DNA of 47,766 nucleotides from an uncultured Erythrobacteraceae bacterium (lineage in GTDB: Bacteria > Pseudomonadota > Alphaproteobacteria > Sphingomonadales > Sphingomonadaceae). Location: positions 1 through 47,766 of the forward strand of contig CAMLQG010000016.1 in the NCBI GenBank assembly GCA_946482075.1. Reading direction: 5' to 3'. This document shows, piece by piece, positions 32,533-41,117 of the stretch. Within the stretch, counting starts at the first letter, position 1, and every line of letters starts with the position of its first letter. Under the pieces are notes generated by a model. It was not told the DNA's origin and ran no database searches. It worked only from the letters and a program-made list of their open reading frames with translations. Both the position numbers and the translations under genes were made by a program.

Positions 32533-33392
32533 TGACACTGCCCGACCAGGCAGGCGCGGCGGAGAGCTTCGATCCGCTGCGCCCCCGGCTGCTACGGGTC
32601 GCCTATCGCATGCTCGGCTCGGTCGCCGATGCGGAGGACCTGGTGCAGGAAGCCTTCATCCGCTGGCTGCGCACGGATCGTGCGGAAGTGCGCGAGCCCG
32701 AAGCCTTCCTGCGTCGCACGGTCACGCGGCTGTGCCTAGATCAGTTGAAATCCGCGCGCCGCCAGCGCGAGACCTATATCGGCCCCTGGCTGCCCGACCC
32801 GGTGGTGGAAGAGCCCGAGGAGGAAGAGGACGTCACTCTGCCGCTGATGTTGGCGCTGGAGCGCCTGTCTCCGCTGGAACGGGCCGCCTTCCTGCTGCAC
32901 GACGTGTTCGGCCTCGGCTTCGAGGAAGTCGCCGCCACCATCAGGCGCGACGCCGCCGCCTGTCGCCAGCTCGCCGTGCGCGCTCGCGCCCACGTTCGCG
33001 AGGCTCGGCCGCGTTTCCAGATGGACAAGGCGAGGGGACTGGAAATCGCCGAGGCGTTCTTCACCGCGTCACGCAATGGCGATCTCGCCGCGCTGGGCGC
33101 GATGCTGCGCGACGATGTCAGTTTCCATTCCGATGGCGGCGGCAAACGCCCGGCCGTGGCGCGGCCCATCTTCGGGCACGAGATGGTCATGCGCACGCAC
33201 AAGGCGCTGGCGAACCTCACTCGCGGCCTGCAGTCCAAGCTGATCCGCATCGGCCTCGTGAATGGCCTGCCGGGCTTCGTTACCCGCGAAGCGGACGGCG
33301 AATTGCAGACGACTGCGCTCGACATCGAAGACGGCAGGATCGCCGCGATCTACGTGATGCGCAATCCGGACAAGCTTAAGCATCTGCACTAG
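32532..33392 (+). CDS. sigJ: ECF41-group RNA polymerase sigma factor (SigJ-like) with SnoaL-like C-terminal domain
   Basis: A 286-aa sigma factor. Region 2 (about 16-82) includes VADAEDLVQEAFIRWLR. Region 4 (about 105-160) includes LSPLERAAFLLHDVFGLGFEEVA. A C-terminal domain of about 120 residues has a SnoaL/NTF2-like fold. All three signatures of ECF41 proteins are present: WLPDP (86-90), DGGGK (201-205) and NPDKL (278-282). In this group the fused domain replaces an anti-sigma factor and controls activity. The start at 32532 overlaps the upstream stop, so the sigma factor and the AhpD-like protein are made together. The frame continuing upstream to 32490 lies inside the preceding gene. Confidence 0.94.
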   Translation: MTLPDQAGAAESFDPLRPRLLRVAYRMLGSVADAEDLVQEAFIRWLRTDRAEVREPEAFLRRTVTRLCLDQLKSARRQRETYIGPWLPDPVVEEPEEEEDVTLPLMLALERLSPLERAAFLLHDVFGLGFEEVAATIRRDAAACRQLAVRARAHVREARPRFQMDKARGLEIAEAFFTASRNGDLAALGAMLRDDVSFHSDGGGKRPAVARPIFGHEMVMRTHKALANLTRGLQSKLIRIGLVNGLPGFVTREADGELQTTALDIEDGRIAAIYVMRNPDKLKHLH

Positions 33393-33411
33393 TTCAGCTT
33401 GAAACCCCGTC

Positions 33412-33442
33412 CCGCTCGTGTCGAAGGGCTCGACACGAGCGG
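33412..33442. terminator. Bidirectional hairpin between sigJ and lemA
   Basis: CCGCTCGTGTCGA (33412-33424) pairs perfectly with TCGACACGAGCGG (33430-33442) around a 5-base loop AGGGC. It lies between convergent genes, 20 bases from one stop and 37 from the other, and contains the TCGAAGGGCTCGA motif related to the 13266 repeat. No strong T tract is present. Confidence 0.7.
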
Positions 33443-33478
33443 ATGTTCCATCGGAACAAAGGCCAGCGGCAGCGCGCC

Positions 33479-34027
33479 TTAGAATTGGACTTGCGGAACC
33501 TGGTCGACGACGCCCTTCTCGCTCGCGTCCAGCTTGTTGAAGTTCTCTTCCTTGAAGCCCAGCATTCCGGCGAACAGCACGGCCGGGAACGCTTCGATCG
33601 CCGCATTGTAGCGTGCGACCGCGGCGTTCAGCGCCCGGCGCGCGGCGGCGAGCTTGTCCTCGATATCCGCGAGTTCGCCCTGCAGTGCCTGGAAGTTCGC
33701 GTTGGCCTTGAGGTCCGGATAGGCCTCGGCCAGCGCCAGCAGGCGGTCGAGCGAGAATTTGAACTGCGCTTCCGATTCCGAGGAGGGGCTCGCGGTCGCT
33801 GCGTTGCGCGCTTCGATCACGCCTTCCAGCGTGTCCTTCTCATGCGTGGCATAGCCTTTCACGGTCGAAACGAGATTGGGGATCAGATCGTGCCGCTGGC
33901 GTAGCTGCGCGTCGATATCGGCTGAGCCCTGCCGGCAGGTCTGGCGCAGGGCCACCAGCCGATTATAGATACCGATCACCACCATGGCGATCACGGCAAG
34001 CACGATCAGGATGACAATCAACGACAT
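33479..34027 (-). CDS. LemA family protein
   Basis: A 182-aa protein with one N-terminal transmembrane helix (residues 2-21) and a helical outer domain. YNRLVALRQTCRQGSADIDAQLRQRHDLIPNLV and YNAAIEAFPAVLFAGMLGFK are LemA signatures. The function is not settled; the protein is thought to be mostly periplasmic. It is divergent from the DUF3137 gene, a frequent genomic partner of lemA. Confidence 0.93.
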   Translation of the reverse strand: MSLIVILIVLAVIAMVVIGIYNRLVALRQTCRQGSADIDAQLRQRHDLIPNLVSTVKGYATHEKDTLEGVIEARNAATASPSSESEAQFKFSLDRLLALAEAYPDLKANANFQALQGELADIEDKLAAARRALNAAVARYNAAIEAFPAVLFAGMLGFKEENFNKLDASEKGVVDQVPQVQF

Positions 34028-34090
34028 CTGGCAGGACCTCTTCCCGTTCCGCTGTGATGGCTACCACGTCCCCGCGGATTGGCAACGCCG

Positions 34091-35044
34091 ATGATCGTCC
34101 GCCCCGATGCGGATCGATTGCTTGCCGGCGAACTGGGACTGTGGCTCCAGGAGCAGGGCGATGCGCGCGCCCAGGCGAAGATCGCGGCGCGCAAGCGCTT
34201 CCGCAAGGGGCTCGTGGGGGCCACGATCGTCTTCGTGGTGATGACGATCCTCACGCGCGACCCCGAAGCCGGTTTCTGGTTCGGGGGGTTCGCTGCGATG
34301 CTCGCCTGGGGATGGGCGGAAATGGCGAAAAGGCCGGTGGTCGATGCGGTCAAGCGCGGCATCAACGGCGCCATCGCCGGTGCGCTGGACATGACCTACA
34401 CCCCCACCGCCGCGCCGGGCGACGAATTCGGGCGGCTTCGGCAGTTCGAATTGCTGCCCGGCTACGACAAGTCCGGCTTCGAGGATTGCTGGCGCGGCAA
34501 TGTGGGCGACCGCAGCTTTCAGCTCTACGAAGCGCATCTGACCAGGCGCGAAGGCTCGGGCAAGAATGCGCGCGATGTCACCAAGTTTCGCGGCAGCATC
34601 ATGTGCATCGGCTTCGCTCGACGCTTTCACGGCGTCACCCTGGTCGAACGCGAAAGGACGCGCCGCACCTGGTTCGGCCTCGGCAGCGACCGGATCGAAC
34701 TCGAATTCGACGGGGTGAAGCTCCAGCGCTGCGACATGGTGGACCCGAAGTTCGAGGCGGAATTCACGGTCTGGTCGAACGACGCGGTGGAAGCGCGCTA
34801 TCTCGTCCACCCGGAATATATCGAGCGCCTGATCGCGGTCGAGCAGGCCTATGCCGGCCAGAACATCCGCGCGCTGTTCGACGGCGGCTCGCTCGTCCTC
34901 GCGCTGGAATCGGGCGATCTGTTCGAAAGCGGATCGATCGAGGCGAAGGACGACCGGCGCCTGCTTGAACGCACTATCGAACAGTTCGGGACGCTGGCGG
35001 ATCTGGCGGCGCAGCTGAACGAGCGGGCGCGGGGGAACTATTGA
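34091..35044 (+). CDS. DUF3137 domain-containing membrane protein
   Basis: A 317-aa protein with two transmembrane helices (about residues 43-80, LVGATIVFVVMTIL and GFWFGGFAAMLAWGWA) followed by a large soluble domain ending in YIERLIAVEQAYAGQNIRALFDGGSLVLALE, the typical DUF3137 end. Function unknown. ATG 34091 is used; TTG 34079 four codons earlier is possible. Pairing with the divergent lemA suggests a shared membrane-associated role. Confidence 0.82.
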   Translation: MIVRPDADRLLAGELGLWLQEQGDARAQAKIAARKRFRKGLVGATIVFVVMTILTRDPEAGFWFGGFAAMLAWGWAEMAKRPVVDAVKRGINGAIAGALDMTYTPTAAPGDEFGRLRQFELLPGYDKSGFEDCWRGNVGDRSFQLYEAHLTRREGSGKNARDVTKFRGSIMCIGFARRFHGVTLVERERTRRTWFGLGSDRIELEFDGVKLQRCDMVDPKFEAEFTVWSNDAVEARYLVHPEYIERLIAVEQAYAGQNIRALFDGGSLVLALESGDLFESGSIEAKDDRRLLERTIEQFGTLADLAAQLNERARGNY

Positions 35045-35116
35045 AAGCTGGACGGCGCGATATCCTCACTTTCCTACAGGCGGGAGATTTGTTAAGATGT
35101 CTTATGCAACAGATTG

Positions 35117-35133
35117 ATAAATATAATATTTAT
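35117..35133. promoter_or_regulatory. AT-only palindrome in a gene-free stretch
   Basis: ATAAATAT and ATATTTAT flank a single A, a perfect inverted repeat of 17 AT bases inside GC-rich DNA. It lies 73 bases after the DUF3137 stop and about 145 beyond the 3' end of tRNA-Pro. It could be a protein-binding site or a remnant of foreign DNA. No gene is seen in 35045-35277. Confidence 0.35.
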
Positions 35134-35232
35134 AGCCCATTCTCGGTCTCTGGGGCGGGGCCGGGCTTTTGTCTCTGGACAGTGTAAACTGTGTCAACCT
35201 GTTCAGGAACGGAGGGCATAAGATGAATGAAA

Positions 35233-35247
35233 TGGGGCCACGCCCCA
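35233..35247 (-). terminator. Small hairpin beyond the tRNA pair
   Basis: TGGGGC (35233-35238) pairs with GCCCCA (35242-35247). Read on the minus strand, it is followed by the T-rich TTTCATTCATCTT. It lies 30 bases after the tRNA-Pro CCA end and could terminate the tRNA transcript. Confidence 0.5.
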
Positions 35248-35276
35248 GGGTCGAATCGGTGCTTGGGATCGTTCGG

Positions 35277-35354
<78 letters not shown>

Positions 35355-35377
35355 ACCGGGTGCCGAACGGCGTGCAA

Positions 35378-35453
35378 TGGTGGGCCCGGCAGGATTTGAA
35401 CCCGCGACCTAGCCGTTATGAGCGGCCAGCTCTAACCGCTGAGCTACAGGCCC
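35378..35453 (-). tRNA. tRNA-Ile(CAU), lysidine-modified type
   Basis: A 76-nt cloverleaf on the complement with acceptor GGGCCTG/CGGGCCC, anticodon loop CTCATAA (anticodon CAT), T arm GCGGGTTCAAATCCTGC and encoded CCA. A CAT anticodon could be Met, but the CGGCTAGGTCGC variable region and the C4-G69 and C5-G68 pairs that TilS recognises resemble E. coli ileX. Isoleucine is therefore the better call: the cytidine would be turned into lysidine to read AUA. Confidence 0.88.
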
Positions 35454-35509
35454 CTATTGCGGATCGGCAGGTAGCTTGGCTGGAGGACGGTGGCAAGCCA
35501 TCGCTTGCC

Positions 35510-36505
35510 TCACATCTCCACCGCCGCCTTGATCTCCTCCACCGTCGTGGGGTGCACGCCGCGTTTTTCGCAATGGGCGAAGACCGCGCGCCACCAGTCG
35601 TAGAGGTGGTCGAGGTCTTCCTCGCTTCGCACGTAAGGAGTGTGACCGGGCTGGAGCGAGGGGCTGTGGAAGGAGAAGACGAGCAGCGGCAGGCCTTCCT
35701 CCACCGCCACGTCGATGCCGCGCAGCGCTTCCTCGCGCGTCACGCCTTCGGGCGTCAGCGGAATGCGTTCCAGCACGCGCATCCGGGCGAGCACGCCGCG
35801 CAGGCGCGGGATACGCCAAACGCGGGAATAGAGGCCGATCCCCGCTTTGCGCAGCAAGCCGCTGAAAACCGTCGTCAGCGGGAGCTCGAGCAGCGAGCGG
35901 TCTTCGCCGATCCAGTAGGGTTCCAGCGGATGCAGGCGGTAATTGACGCCGCCGCTGGCGCTGTAATCGAATGTCGAGCGCACCGAGCTGTCGATCGCGA
36001 TCCCGCCTTCGCGCAGGATCGCCTCGGTGTTGAGCCCCAGGCCGTAGCGGCCGGCGCGGTAGATCTGCGGATGGGAGCCGAATGCTTCGACGATCCTGTT
36101 GCGCAGGTTGGTGAACTTTGCCCGCTCAAGCTCCAGCGGGAGATTGCCGGCATAGCTGTTGGTCGCGTTCACCTCTTCCTCGTACGGCGGGTTGACCCAG
36201 GGATGCAACTGCACCCCGATCTCCGCGCGGCCAAGCTTGACGGGCTCACGCAGGATTTCCGCCGCCAGGCTGGACGTGGCGATCGGATAGTCCACGAGAT
36301 AGATCGGGACCACGCCCGCGCCTTCGCAGAATTGCTGGAACTTTGCGAGGCGGGAGAGGTGGTGCAGGCCGTGTCCGGTGCGCGAGAACGGCGCCGTCCA
36401 GTCGAACTCCTCCTCCGTATCGACCGTCAGGATGAAGCGCTGGCCGAAGCCGGCCCGAAAACGAGCCTTCGACCCCGGAGAGGGCAGATCGGTGATAGAA
36501 CGCAT
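35510..36505 (-). CDS. Polysaccharide deacetylase family protein (WalW-like)
   Basis: A 331-aa carbohydrate esterase 4-like protein. LTVDTEEEFDW (Asp29 region) is the metal/catalytic start of the NodB fold. GVQLHPWVNP holds the metal His, YRAGRYG the oxyanion/Arg region, and FSFHSPSLQPG the late His motif. It lacks a clear signal peptide and so may act in the cytoplasm on a lipid-linked or soluble glycan. Start at 36505 is the first ATG. No partner gene is adjacent, the tRNA pair lying downstream. Confidence 0.87.
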   Translation of the reverse strand: MRSITDLPSPGSKARFRAGFGQRFILTVDTEEEFDWTAPFSRTGHGLHHLSRLAKFQQFCEGAGVVPIYLVDYPIATSSLAAEILREPVKLGRAEIGVQLHPWVNPPYEEEVNATNSYAGNLPLELERAKFTNLRNRIVEAFGSHPQIYRAGRYGLGLNTEAILREGGIAIDSSVRSTFDYSASGGVNYRLHPLEPYWIGEDRSLLELPLTTVFSGLLRKAGIGLYSRVWRIPRLRGVLARMRVLERIPLTPEGVTREEALRGIDVAVEEGLPLLVFSFHSPSLQPGHTPYVRSEEDLDHLYDWWRAVFAHCEKRGVHPTTVEEIKAAVEM

Positions 36506-36582
36506 CGGGCAGTCTGCTTCCCCCAGAGGCAGGATCGACCCTGATCGTCTCGCAGGCTGGTCAGCCTTGGATGGACCAGACT

Positions 36583-38403
36583 CTAGAGGGCATTCGCCAA
36601 TCCGTCACCAGCATCCCCCTCTCCATGGCTATGATTCGTATCGGATTCCGTCAAGAGCGGCAGGATCAGGCGGAGCACGTCGCCCTCTCGTTCCACGGCG
36701 CCGCCGATGGCTCGCGCTTCCGCCCGCGCGAGACGTAAAGTGAAGCCCGCCCCGAACATGCCCGCATTCAGCACTGCCGCCGTTCCGTTGGGTGCGGCGA
36801 GAAAGATATCGTTGCGATCGAGCAGAGCGGCCGGGAGGTCGATCGCGAAGATCGCACGATCATTCTCGGTCGCGATGTGGAGGTCGAGTTCCTCGCCAGG
36901 AGTGAGTGCACCCGCCAGCGTGGCGAGCAGGCGCCATGCAAGCCGTTCCGCCTCGTCCTGCGCGAGGCCGACCAGCACGGTATCCTCGTCGTTCCACAGG
37001 GTGATCGTGCCGGTGCGCGACTTTAGATAGGGACCGAGCTGCTCGATCGTAGCGGCCAGCACCCTGGTGAAATCGGTGCAGCCCGTATCGGGCTGGAGCA
37101 CGCCGCTTTCCAGCTTGGCCAGGCGATCGAGCTCGTCGAAGCCCGCCAGGATACGTGCGCTGTCGCCGGCGATGGCCGCGGCCATCGCGCGATATTCATG
37201 AGGCGTGGGGCCGAACAGCTGTTGCTGGATGATTTCCGCGAAACCCTGGATCGCGTTCACCGGCGTGCGCAGCTCGTGCAGCAGCTGGCGGATGCGATCG
37301 GCTGTGTCGTCTGCCGCCTTCACCGCGCGGATGGGCGGTATGTCGCGCCGCATGCGGCCGAAATAGCCGAGGAAGTGCCCCCCCGCATCGGAGAAGCGCG
37401 GTGCGGCATCCACGCGCCACGAACCTTCGATCGCCGGCGCGCCGTCCAGCTGAACGTGGCTGCCGGCGATCGGGAGGCGGCGACGCATCGTTTCGCGCAG
37501 AGGCGCGATGTCGGCCTCGGCGGCGCCGGATGCGGGGAAGGGCGCATTGATCAGGGAAAGGCCCACCGCCATCGGAGCCATCGCCGGATCTGTCCAGGTG
37601 ATGCGCCCGGCCTGATCCGTAGCGAAGTCGAATGCCGGCGGCATGCGACGCAGCGGCGCCTCGTGCTGTTCGCCGAATGGCAGGCGCGGGGCCTCCGCGC
37701 CGTTGGCGGCGACTACCTGCGCAGTTTCGCGCGCCTTGCGGAAAGCTTCTATCCGACGAACGAGCGCGCCGATTTCCTCGCTCTCGAGATGCGGCCGTCC
37801 ATGCGGATCCTCGGGTTCCCCGGCAAATGCCTCGATCGGCGGTGGGGCCGGCGACGCCGGGATCGGATCGGGCTCCGGGGCTTCCTCGGCGATCTCGGAC
37901 GGGGCCGGGAACGGTGCGAGATCCTCCAGCAGCAATTCATCGATGTCCTCATCCACCTCGCTCGGTGCGGTGAGGACGAGATCGTCGATGCCCAAGCGCC
38001 GGAGCAGGCTGTCGACCTCCTCACCCAGATCGCGCCGGTGGCGCAGGAAGCCGCGCGCGCGGACAGGCAGGGCCGGGATCAGGACGAGCCACTGAGTCGC
38101 ATCGAGCCGTGCGGTGGCGATGGTCGCGGCCGCGACTTCCGCTTCGCCCGCGGCGAGATGCTGCACCAGTTGCGGCTCGCTCAGGCGCGCGCTGTTCTCG
38201 CGGATGATGGTGGCGCGCAGGCGAGCCGGTATCTCGCCCGCCAGGAAATCGAGTCGCGCGAAAGCGACTTCGACGACGCTTTCCTCGGCGCCTTCGGGAA
38301 GCGTGCCCAGGAGGTCGAGAAGCTGACGAAACTGGGCCTGGGCCGCGCGCTCGCTCGATATGCTGGATCGCAACACGGTAGCCAGGCGGTCGTCAAAATA
38401 CAT
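36583..38403 (-). CDS. Histidine-kinase-like protein with degenerate ATPase domain
   Basis: A 606-aa cytoplasmic protein without transmembrane helices. Residues 1-150 are helical, 150-210 are an acidic Pro/Glu-rich linker, 255-355 resemble a PAS domain (FDFATDQAGRITWTDP, FLGYFGRMRRD), and 366-435 a HisKA dimerisation domain with H376 in LLHELRTPVNAIQGF. The C-terminal HATPase region is poor: the N-box Asn is absent (EAERLAWRLLATLAGAL) and the DxGxG G1 box is not recognisable, though a GAGFTLRLARAEARAIGG segment resembles the G2 region. ATG 38403 has GGAG upstream; the frame to 38463 adds 20 unlikely residues. It has no adjacent response regulator and is divergent from an Lrp regulator. Confidence 0.8.
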   Translation of the reverse strand: MYFDDRLATVLRSSISSERAAQAQFRQLLDLLGTLPEGAEESVVEVAFARLDFLAGEIPARLRATIIRENSARLSEPQLVQHLAAGEAEVAAATIATARLDATQWLVLIPALPVRARGFLRHRRDLGEEVDSLLRRLGIDDLVLTAPSEVDEDIDELLLEDLAPFPAPSEIAEEAPEPDPIPASPAPPPIEAFAGEPEDPHGRPHLESEEIGALVRRIEAFRKARETAQVVAANGAEAPRLPFGEQHEAPLRRMPPAFDFATDQAGRITWTDPAMAPMAVGLSLINAPFPASGAAEADIAPLRETMRRRLPIAGSHVQLDGAPAIEGSWRVDAAPRFSDAGGHFLGYFGRMRRDIPPIRAVKAADDTADRIRQLLHELRTPVNAIQGFAEIIQQQLFGPTPHEYRAMAAAIAGDSARILAGFDELDRLAKLESGVLQPDTGCTDFTRVLAATIEQLGPYLKSRTGTITLWNDEDTVLVGLAQDEAERLAWRLLATLAGALTPGEELDLHIATENDRAIFAIDLPAALLDRNDIFLAAPNGTAAVLNAGMFGAGFTLRLARAEARAIGGAVEREGDVLRLILPLLTESDTNHSHGEGDAGDGLANAL

Positions 38404-38612
38404 CGGATCTCCGGATGCCGCCGCGTCACCCCCGCGGTACGGACTGCTTTCGTGGTGTAGCACGTTGGGGCATTACCGAAACCGTAACGCATAGCTCGTT
38501 GCAAACCGGGACAAATCGAGGCAACGTAACTATATTATCAACGGGGGGAGAAGGTTTTCCATTCTTTGCTGGAAGAAGGCGCGAATTGAACAAAAAAGGG
38601 GGAGAAGACGCC

Positions 38613-39083
38613 ATGGCAAATCTGGATGAAATTGATCGCAAGCTGCTGGCGGAGCTGCAGAGCGAAGGGCGGGTAACGAATGTGGAACTGGCAAGTCGAG
38701 TCGGGCTGACGGCGCCGCCTTGCCTGCGGCGGGTGCGGGCGCTGGAGGAGAGCGGAGTCATCAGGGGCTATCATGCGGATCTCGATCCCGGAAAGCTCGC
38801 TTTCTCGATCACGGTCTTCGCAATGGTGAGCCTCAAGAGCCAGGCCGAAGATGATCTGCGGGCGTTCGAGGAGCATATGCGGGCATTGCCCGAGGTCCGC
38901 GAATGTCACATGCTGAATGGTGAAATCGACTTCATTCTCAAGATCGTGAGCCGCGATCTTCAGAGTTTCCAGGAATTCCTCACCAGCAAGCTCACCCCTG
39001 CGCCGAACGTGGCGAGCGTGAAGACGTCGCTGACGATTCGCACAGCCAAGCAATTGCCGGGCGTGCCGTTGCTGGCGGGCTGA
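38613..39083 (+). CDS. Lrp/AsnC family transcriptional regulator
   Basis: A 156-aa regulator. The N-terminal helix-turn-helix is LDEIDRKLLAELQSEGRVTNVELASRVGLTAPPCLRRVRALEESGVIRGYHADLD. The C-terminal RAM ligand domain includes PEVRECHMLNGEIDFILKI. Such proteins sense amino acids and act as octamers. ATG 38613 follows GGGGGAGAAGACGCC. The upstream open frame to 38415 runs over the divergent promoter region and is not used. Confidence 0.94.
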   Translation: MANLDEIDRKLLAELQSEGRVTNVELASRVGLTAPPCLRRVRALEESGVIRGYHADLDPGKLAFSITVFAMVSLKSQAEDDLRAFEEHMRALPEVRECHMLNGEIDFILKIVSRDLQSFQEFLTSKLTPAPNVASVKTSLTIRTAKQLPGVPLLAG

Positions 39084-39093
39084 AGCGCGGTTT

Positions 39094-39127
39094 CCAGCGT
39101 CATCCCGGCGAAAGCTGGGATCGCTGG
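39094..39127. terminator. Hairpin between lrp and accC (REP-like)
   Basis: CCAGCG (39094-39099) and ATCCCGGC (39102-39109) pair with GCTGGGAT (39114-39121) and CGCTGG (39122-39127), with a GAAA tetraloop and one G-T pair. It lies between convergent stops and contains the same ATCCC...GGGAT core as the repeat at 10759. It probably ends transcription from both genes. Confidence 0.72.
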
Positions 39128-39140
39128 CGAGTGCGAAAGA

Positions 39141-40493
39141 TTAATGGTCCTCGCGTGCGGCGAGCCACTCCTCCAGCCACTTGATCGAATAGTCGCCATT
39201 GAGGAAATCGGGCTGCTGGATCAGCGTCTGGTGCAGCGGGATCGAGGTTTTCACCCCGTCCACCACCATCTCCTCCAGCGCCCGCTTCAGGCGCAGGATG
39301 CAGCCTTCGCGCGTGCGGCCCGAGACGATCAGCTTGGCAATCATCGAGTCGTAATAGGGCGGCACGGAATAGCCGGCGTAGAGACCTGAATCGACGCGCA
39401 CATGCATTCCGCCGGCAGCGTGATAGTTTTTGATACGACCGGGCGAGGGTGCGAAAGTGAACGGGTCTTCCGCGTTGATGCGGCATTCTATCGCGTGGCC
39501 GGTGAAGCGCAGATCTTCCTGGCTGACCGAGAGCGGCTTGCCGTCGGCTATGCGGATCTGTTCGCGCACCAGATCGAAGCCGGTGATCGCTTCGGTCACC
39601 GGATGTTCCACCTGCAGGCGGGTGTTCATCTCGATGAAGTAGAACTCGCCGTCTTCCCACAGGAACTCGATCGTGCCCGCGCCGCGATAGCCCATGTCCG
39701 CCATCGCCTTGGAGACGATGCCGCCCATCCGTTCGCGCTCTTCGCTGGAAATGACGGGAGAGGGCGCTTCCTCCAGCACCTTCTGGTGGCGGCGCTGCAG
39801 CGAGCAGTCCCGCTCGCCCAGATGGATCGCATTGCCGTTGCCGTCGCCGAAGATCTGAAATTCGATATGGCGCGGATTGCCGAGATATTTCTCGAGATAG
39901 ACGGTATCGTCGCCGAAAGCGGCCTTGGCTTCGCTTTTCGCCTGGGCAATCTGGCTTTCCAGCTCTCCGGGCGAATTGACGACTTTCATCCCGCGCCCAC
40001 CGCCGCCGGACGCAGCCTTGACCAGCACGGGATAGCCGATCTCTTCGGCGAGCTTCGCGGTTTCCGCGATCGAGGTCAGCGCGCCGTCGGAACCGGGCAC
40101 CAGCGGCAGGCCGAGCTTGCCGGCCGTGCGCTTGGCTTCCACCTTGTCGCCCATGGTGACGATATGCTCGGGCTTCGGTCCAATCCAGGTGATGTCATGC
40201 GCTTCGACGATCTCGGCGAAGCGGGAATTTTCGGATAGGAAGCCGTATCCCGGATGGATCGCATCCGCGCCGGTGATCTCGGCCGCGGAAATGATCGCGG
40301 CGATGTTGAGATAGCTTTCGGCCGCGGGCGGCGGGCCGATGCAGACGGCATGATCGGCCAGGCGGACATGCATCGCGTCGGTATCGGCGGTGGAATGGAC
40401 CGCCACCGTCTCGATACCCATTTCATGCGCCGCACGGTGAATGCGCAGCGCGATTTCGCCGCGATTGGCAATCAGAATTCGGGATATCGCCAT
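39141..40493 (-). CDS. accC: Acetyl-CoA carboxylase, biotin carboxylase subunit
   Basis: A 450-aa ATP-grasp enzyme that carboxylates biotin on AccB, the first half-reaction of malonyl-CoA synthesis. [21 protein letters not shown] starts the biotin carboxylase domain. [15 protein letters not shown] is the Gly-rich ATP loop, and [18 protein letters not shown] is the active-site signature with metal Glu and Asn. Length is normal. It follows accB by 13 bases. Confidence 0.97.
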   Translation of the reverse strand: MAISRILIANRGEIALRIHRAAHEMGIETVAVHSTADTDAMHVRLADHAVCIGPPPAAESYLNIAAIISAAEITGADAIHPGYGFLSENSRFAEIVEAHDITWIGPKPEHIVTMGDKVEAKRTAGKLGLPLVPGSDGALTSIAETAKLAEEIGYPVLVKAASGGGGRGMKVVNSPGELESQIAQAKSEAKAAFGDDTVYLEKYLGNPRHIEFQIFGDGNGNAIHLGERDCSLQRRHQKVLEEAPSPVISSEERERMGGIVSKAMADMGYRGAGTIEFLWEDGEFYFIEMNTRLQVEHPVTEAITGFDLVREQIRIADGKPLSVSQEDLRFTGHAIECRINAEDPFTFAPSPGRIKNYHAAGGMHVRVDSGLYAGYSVPPYYDSMIAKLIVSGRTREGCILRLKRALEEMVVDGVKTSIPLHQTLIQQPDFLNGDYSIKWLEEWLAAREDH

Positions 40494-40506
40494 CGAACCG
40501 CCGCCG

Positions 40507-40998
40507 TCAGCCGATCACGACCAGCGGCTGGTCGTATTCCACCGGCTGCGCGTTCTCGACCAGGACCGATTTGATCGTGCCGGCCTTGTCGGCGGTGATC
40601 GGGTTCATCACCTTCATCGCTTCCACGATCAGCAGCGTGTCGCCGGCCTTCACGCTGTCGCCCACTTTCACGAACGGCGCGGCGCCCGGTTCGGCTGAGA
40701 GATAGGCCGTGCCGACCATGGGCGATTTGAGGAGGTGGCCGTCATGCTGCGCGGCGGCGGGCGCGGTTTCCGCAGCGGGCGTGGGGGCAGTGGCTGCGGC
40801 GACAGGCGCGGCCGGGACAGGTGCATAAACGGCGGGCGCCGCGGCGACGGCACCGCGCGAGACCTTGATCTTGCGTTCGCCGTCCTCGACCTCGATCTCG
40901 GTCAGCCCGGTTTCCGCCAGCAATTCCGCCAGTTCGCGCACCAGCTTGCTGTCGATTTTCATGCCCGAGCCAGAGCCCGTATCCTTGGAGTCGGCCAT
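40507..40998 (-). CDS. accB: Acetyl-CoA carboxylase, biotin carboxyl carrier protein
   Basis: A 163-aa carrier. The N-terminal part ([22 protein letters not shown]) is joined by an Ala/Pro-rich linker (about 50-85) to a biotinyl domain with EAMKVMN, Lys129 being biotinylated. It lies directly upstream of accC. The aroQ gene, which often precedes accB in bacteria, is not present; a TetR gene in the same direction lies 119 bases upstream. Confidence 0.97.
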   Translation of the reverse strand: MADSKDTGSGSGMKIDSKLVRELAELLAETGLTEIEVEDGERKIKVSRGAVAAAPAVYAPVPAAPVAAATAPTPAAETAPAAAQHDGHLLKSPMVGTAYLSAEPGAAPFVKVGDSVKAGDTLLIVEAMKVMNPITADKAGTIKSVLVENAQPVEYDQPLVVIG

Positions 40999-41117
40999 TC
41001 GTCCCTCTTGGGTATTGTCCTTTGGCGTGCCGCTATGCGCAGGCCGGGGCGCGCTGGCAAGGGGCAGGAGCGCCTAAATCCACACGGATGGGGCATTCGG
41101 CGCTCCGGGCGTCCGGC

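Noticed and set aside
35378..35453. Elongator tRNA-Met from the CAT anticodon
   Set aside because: The C4-G69 and C5-G68 pairs and the variable region agree better with tRNA-Ile(CAU), the TilS substrate.
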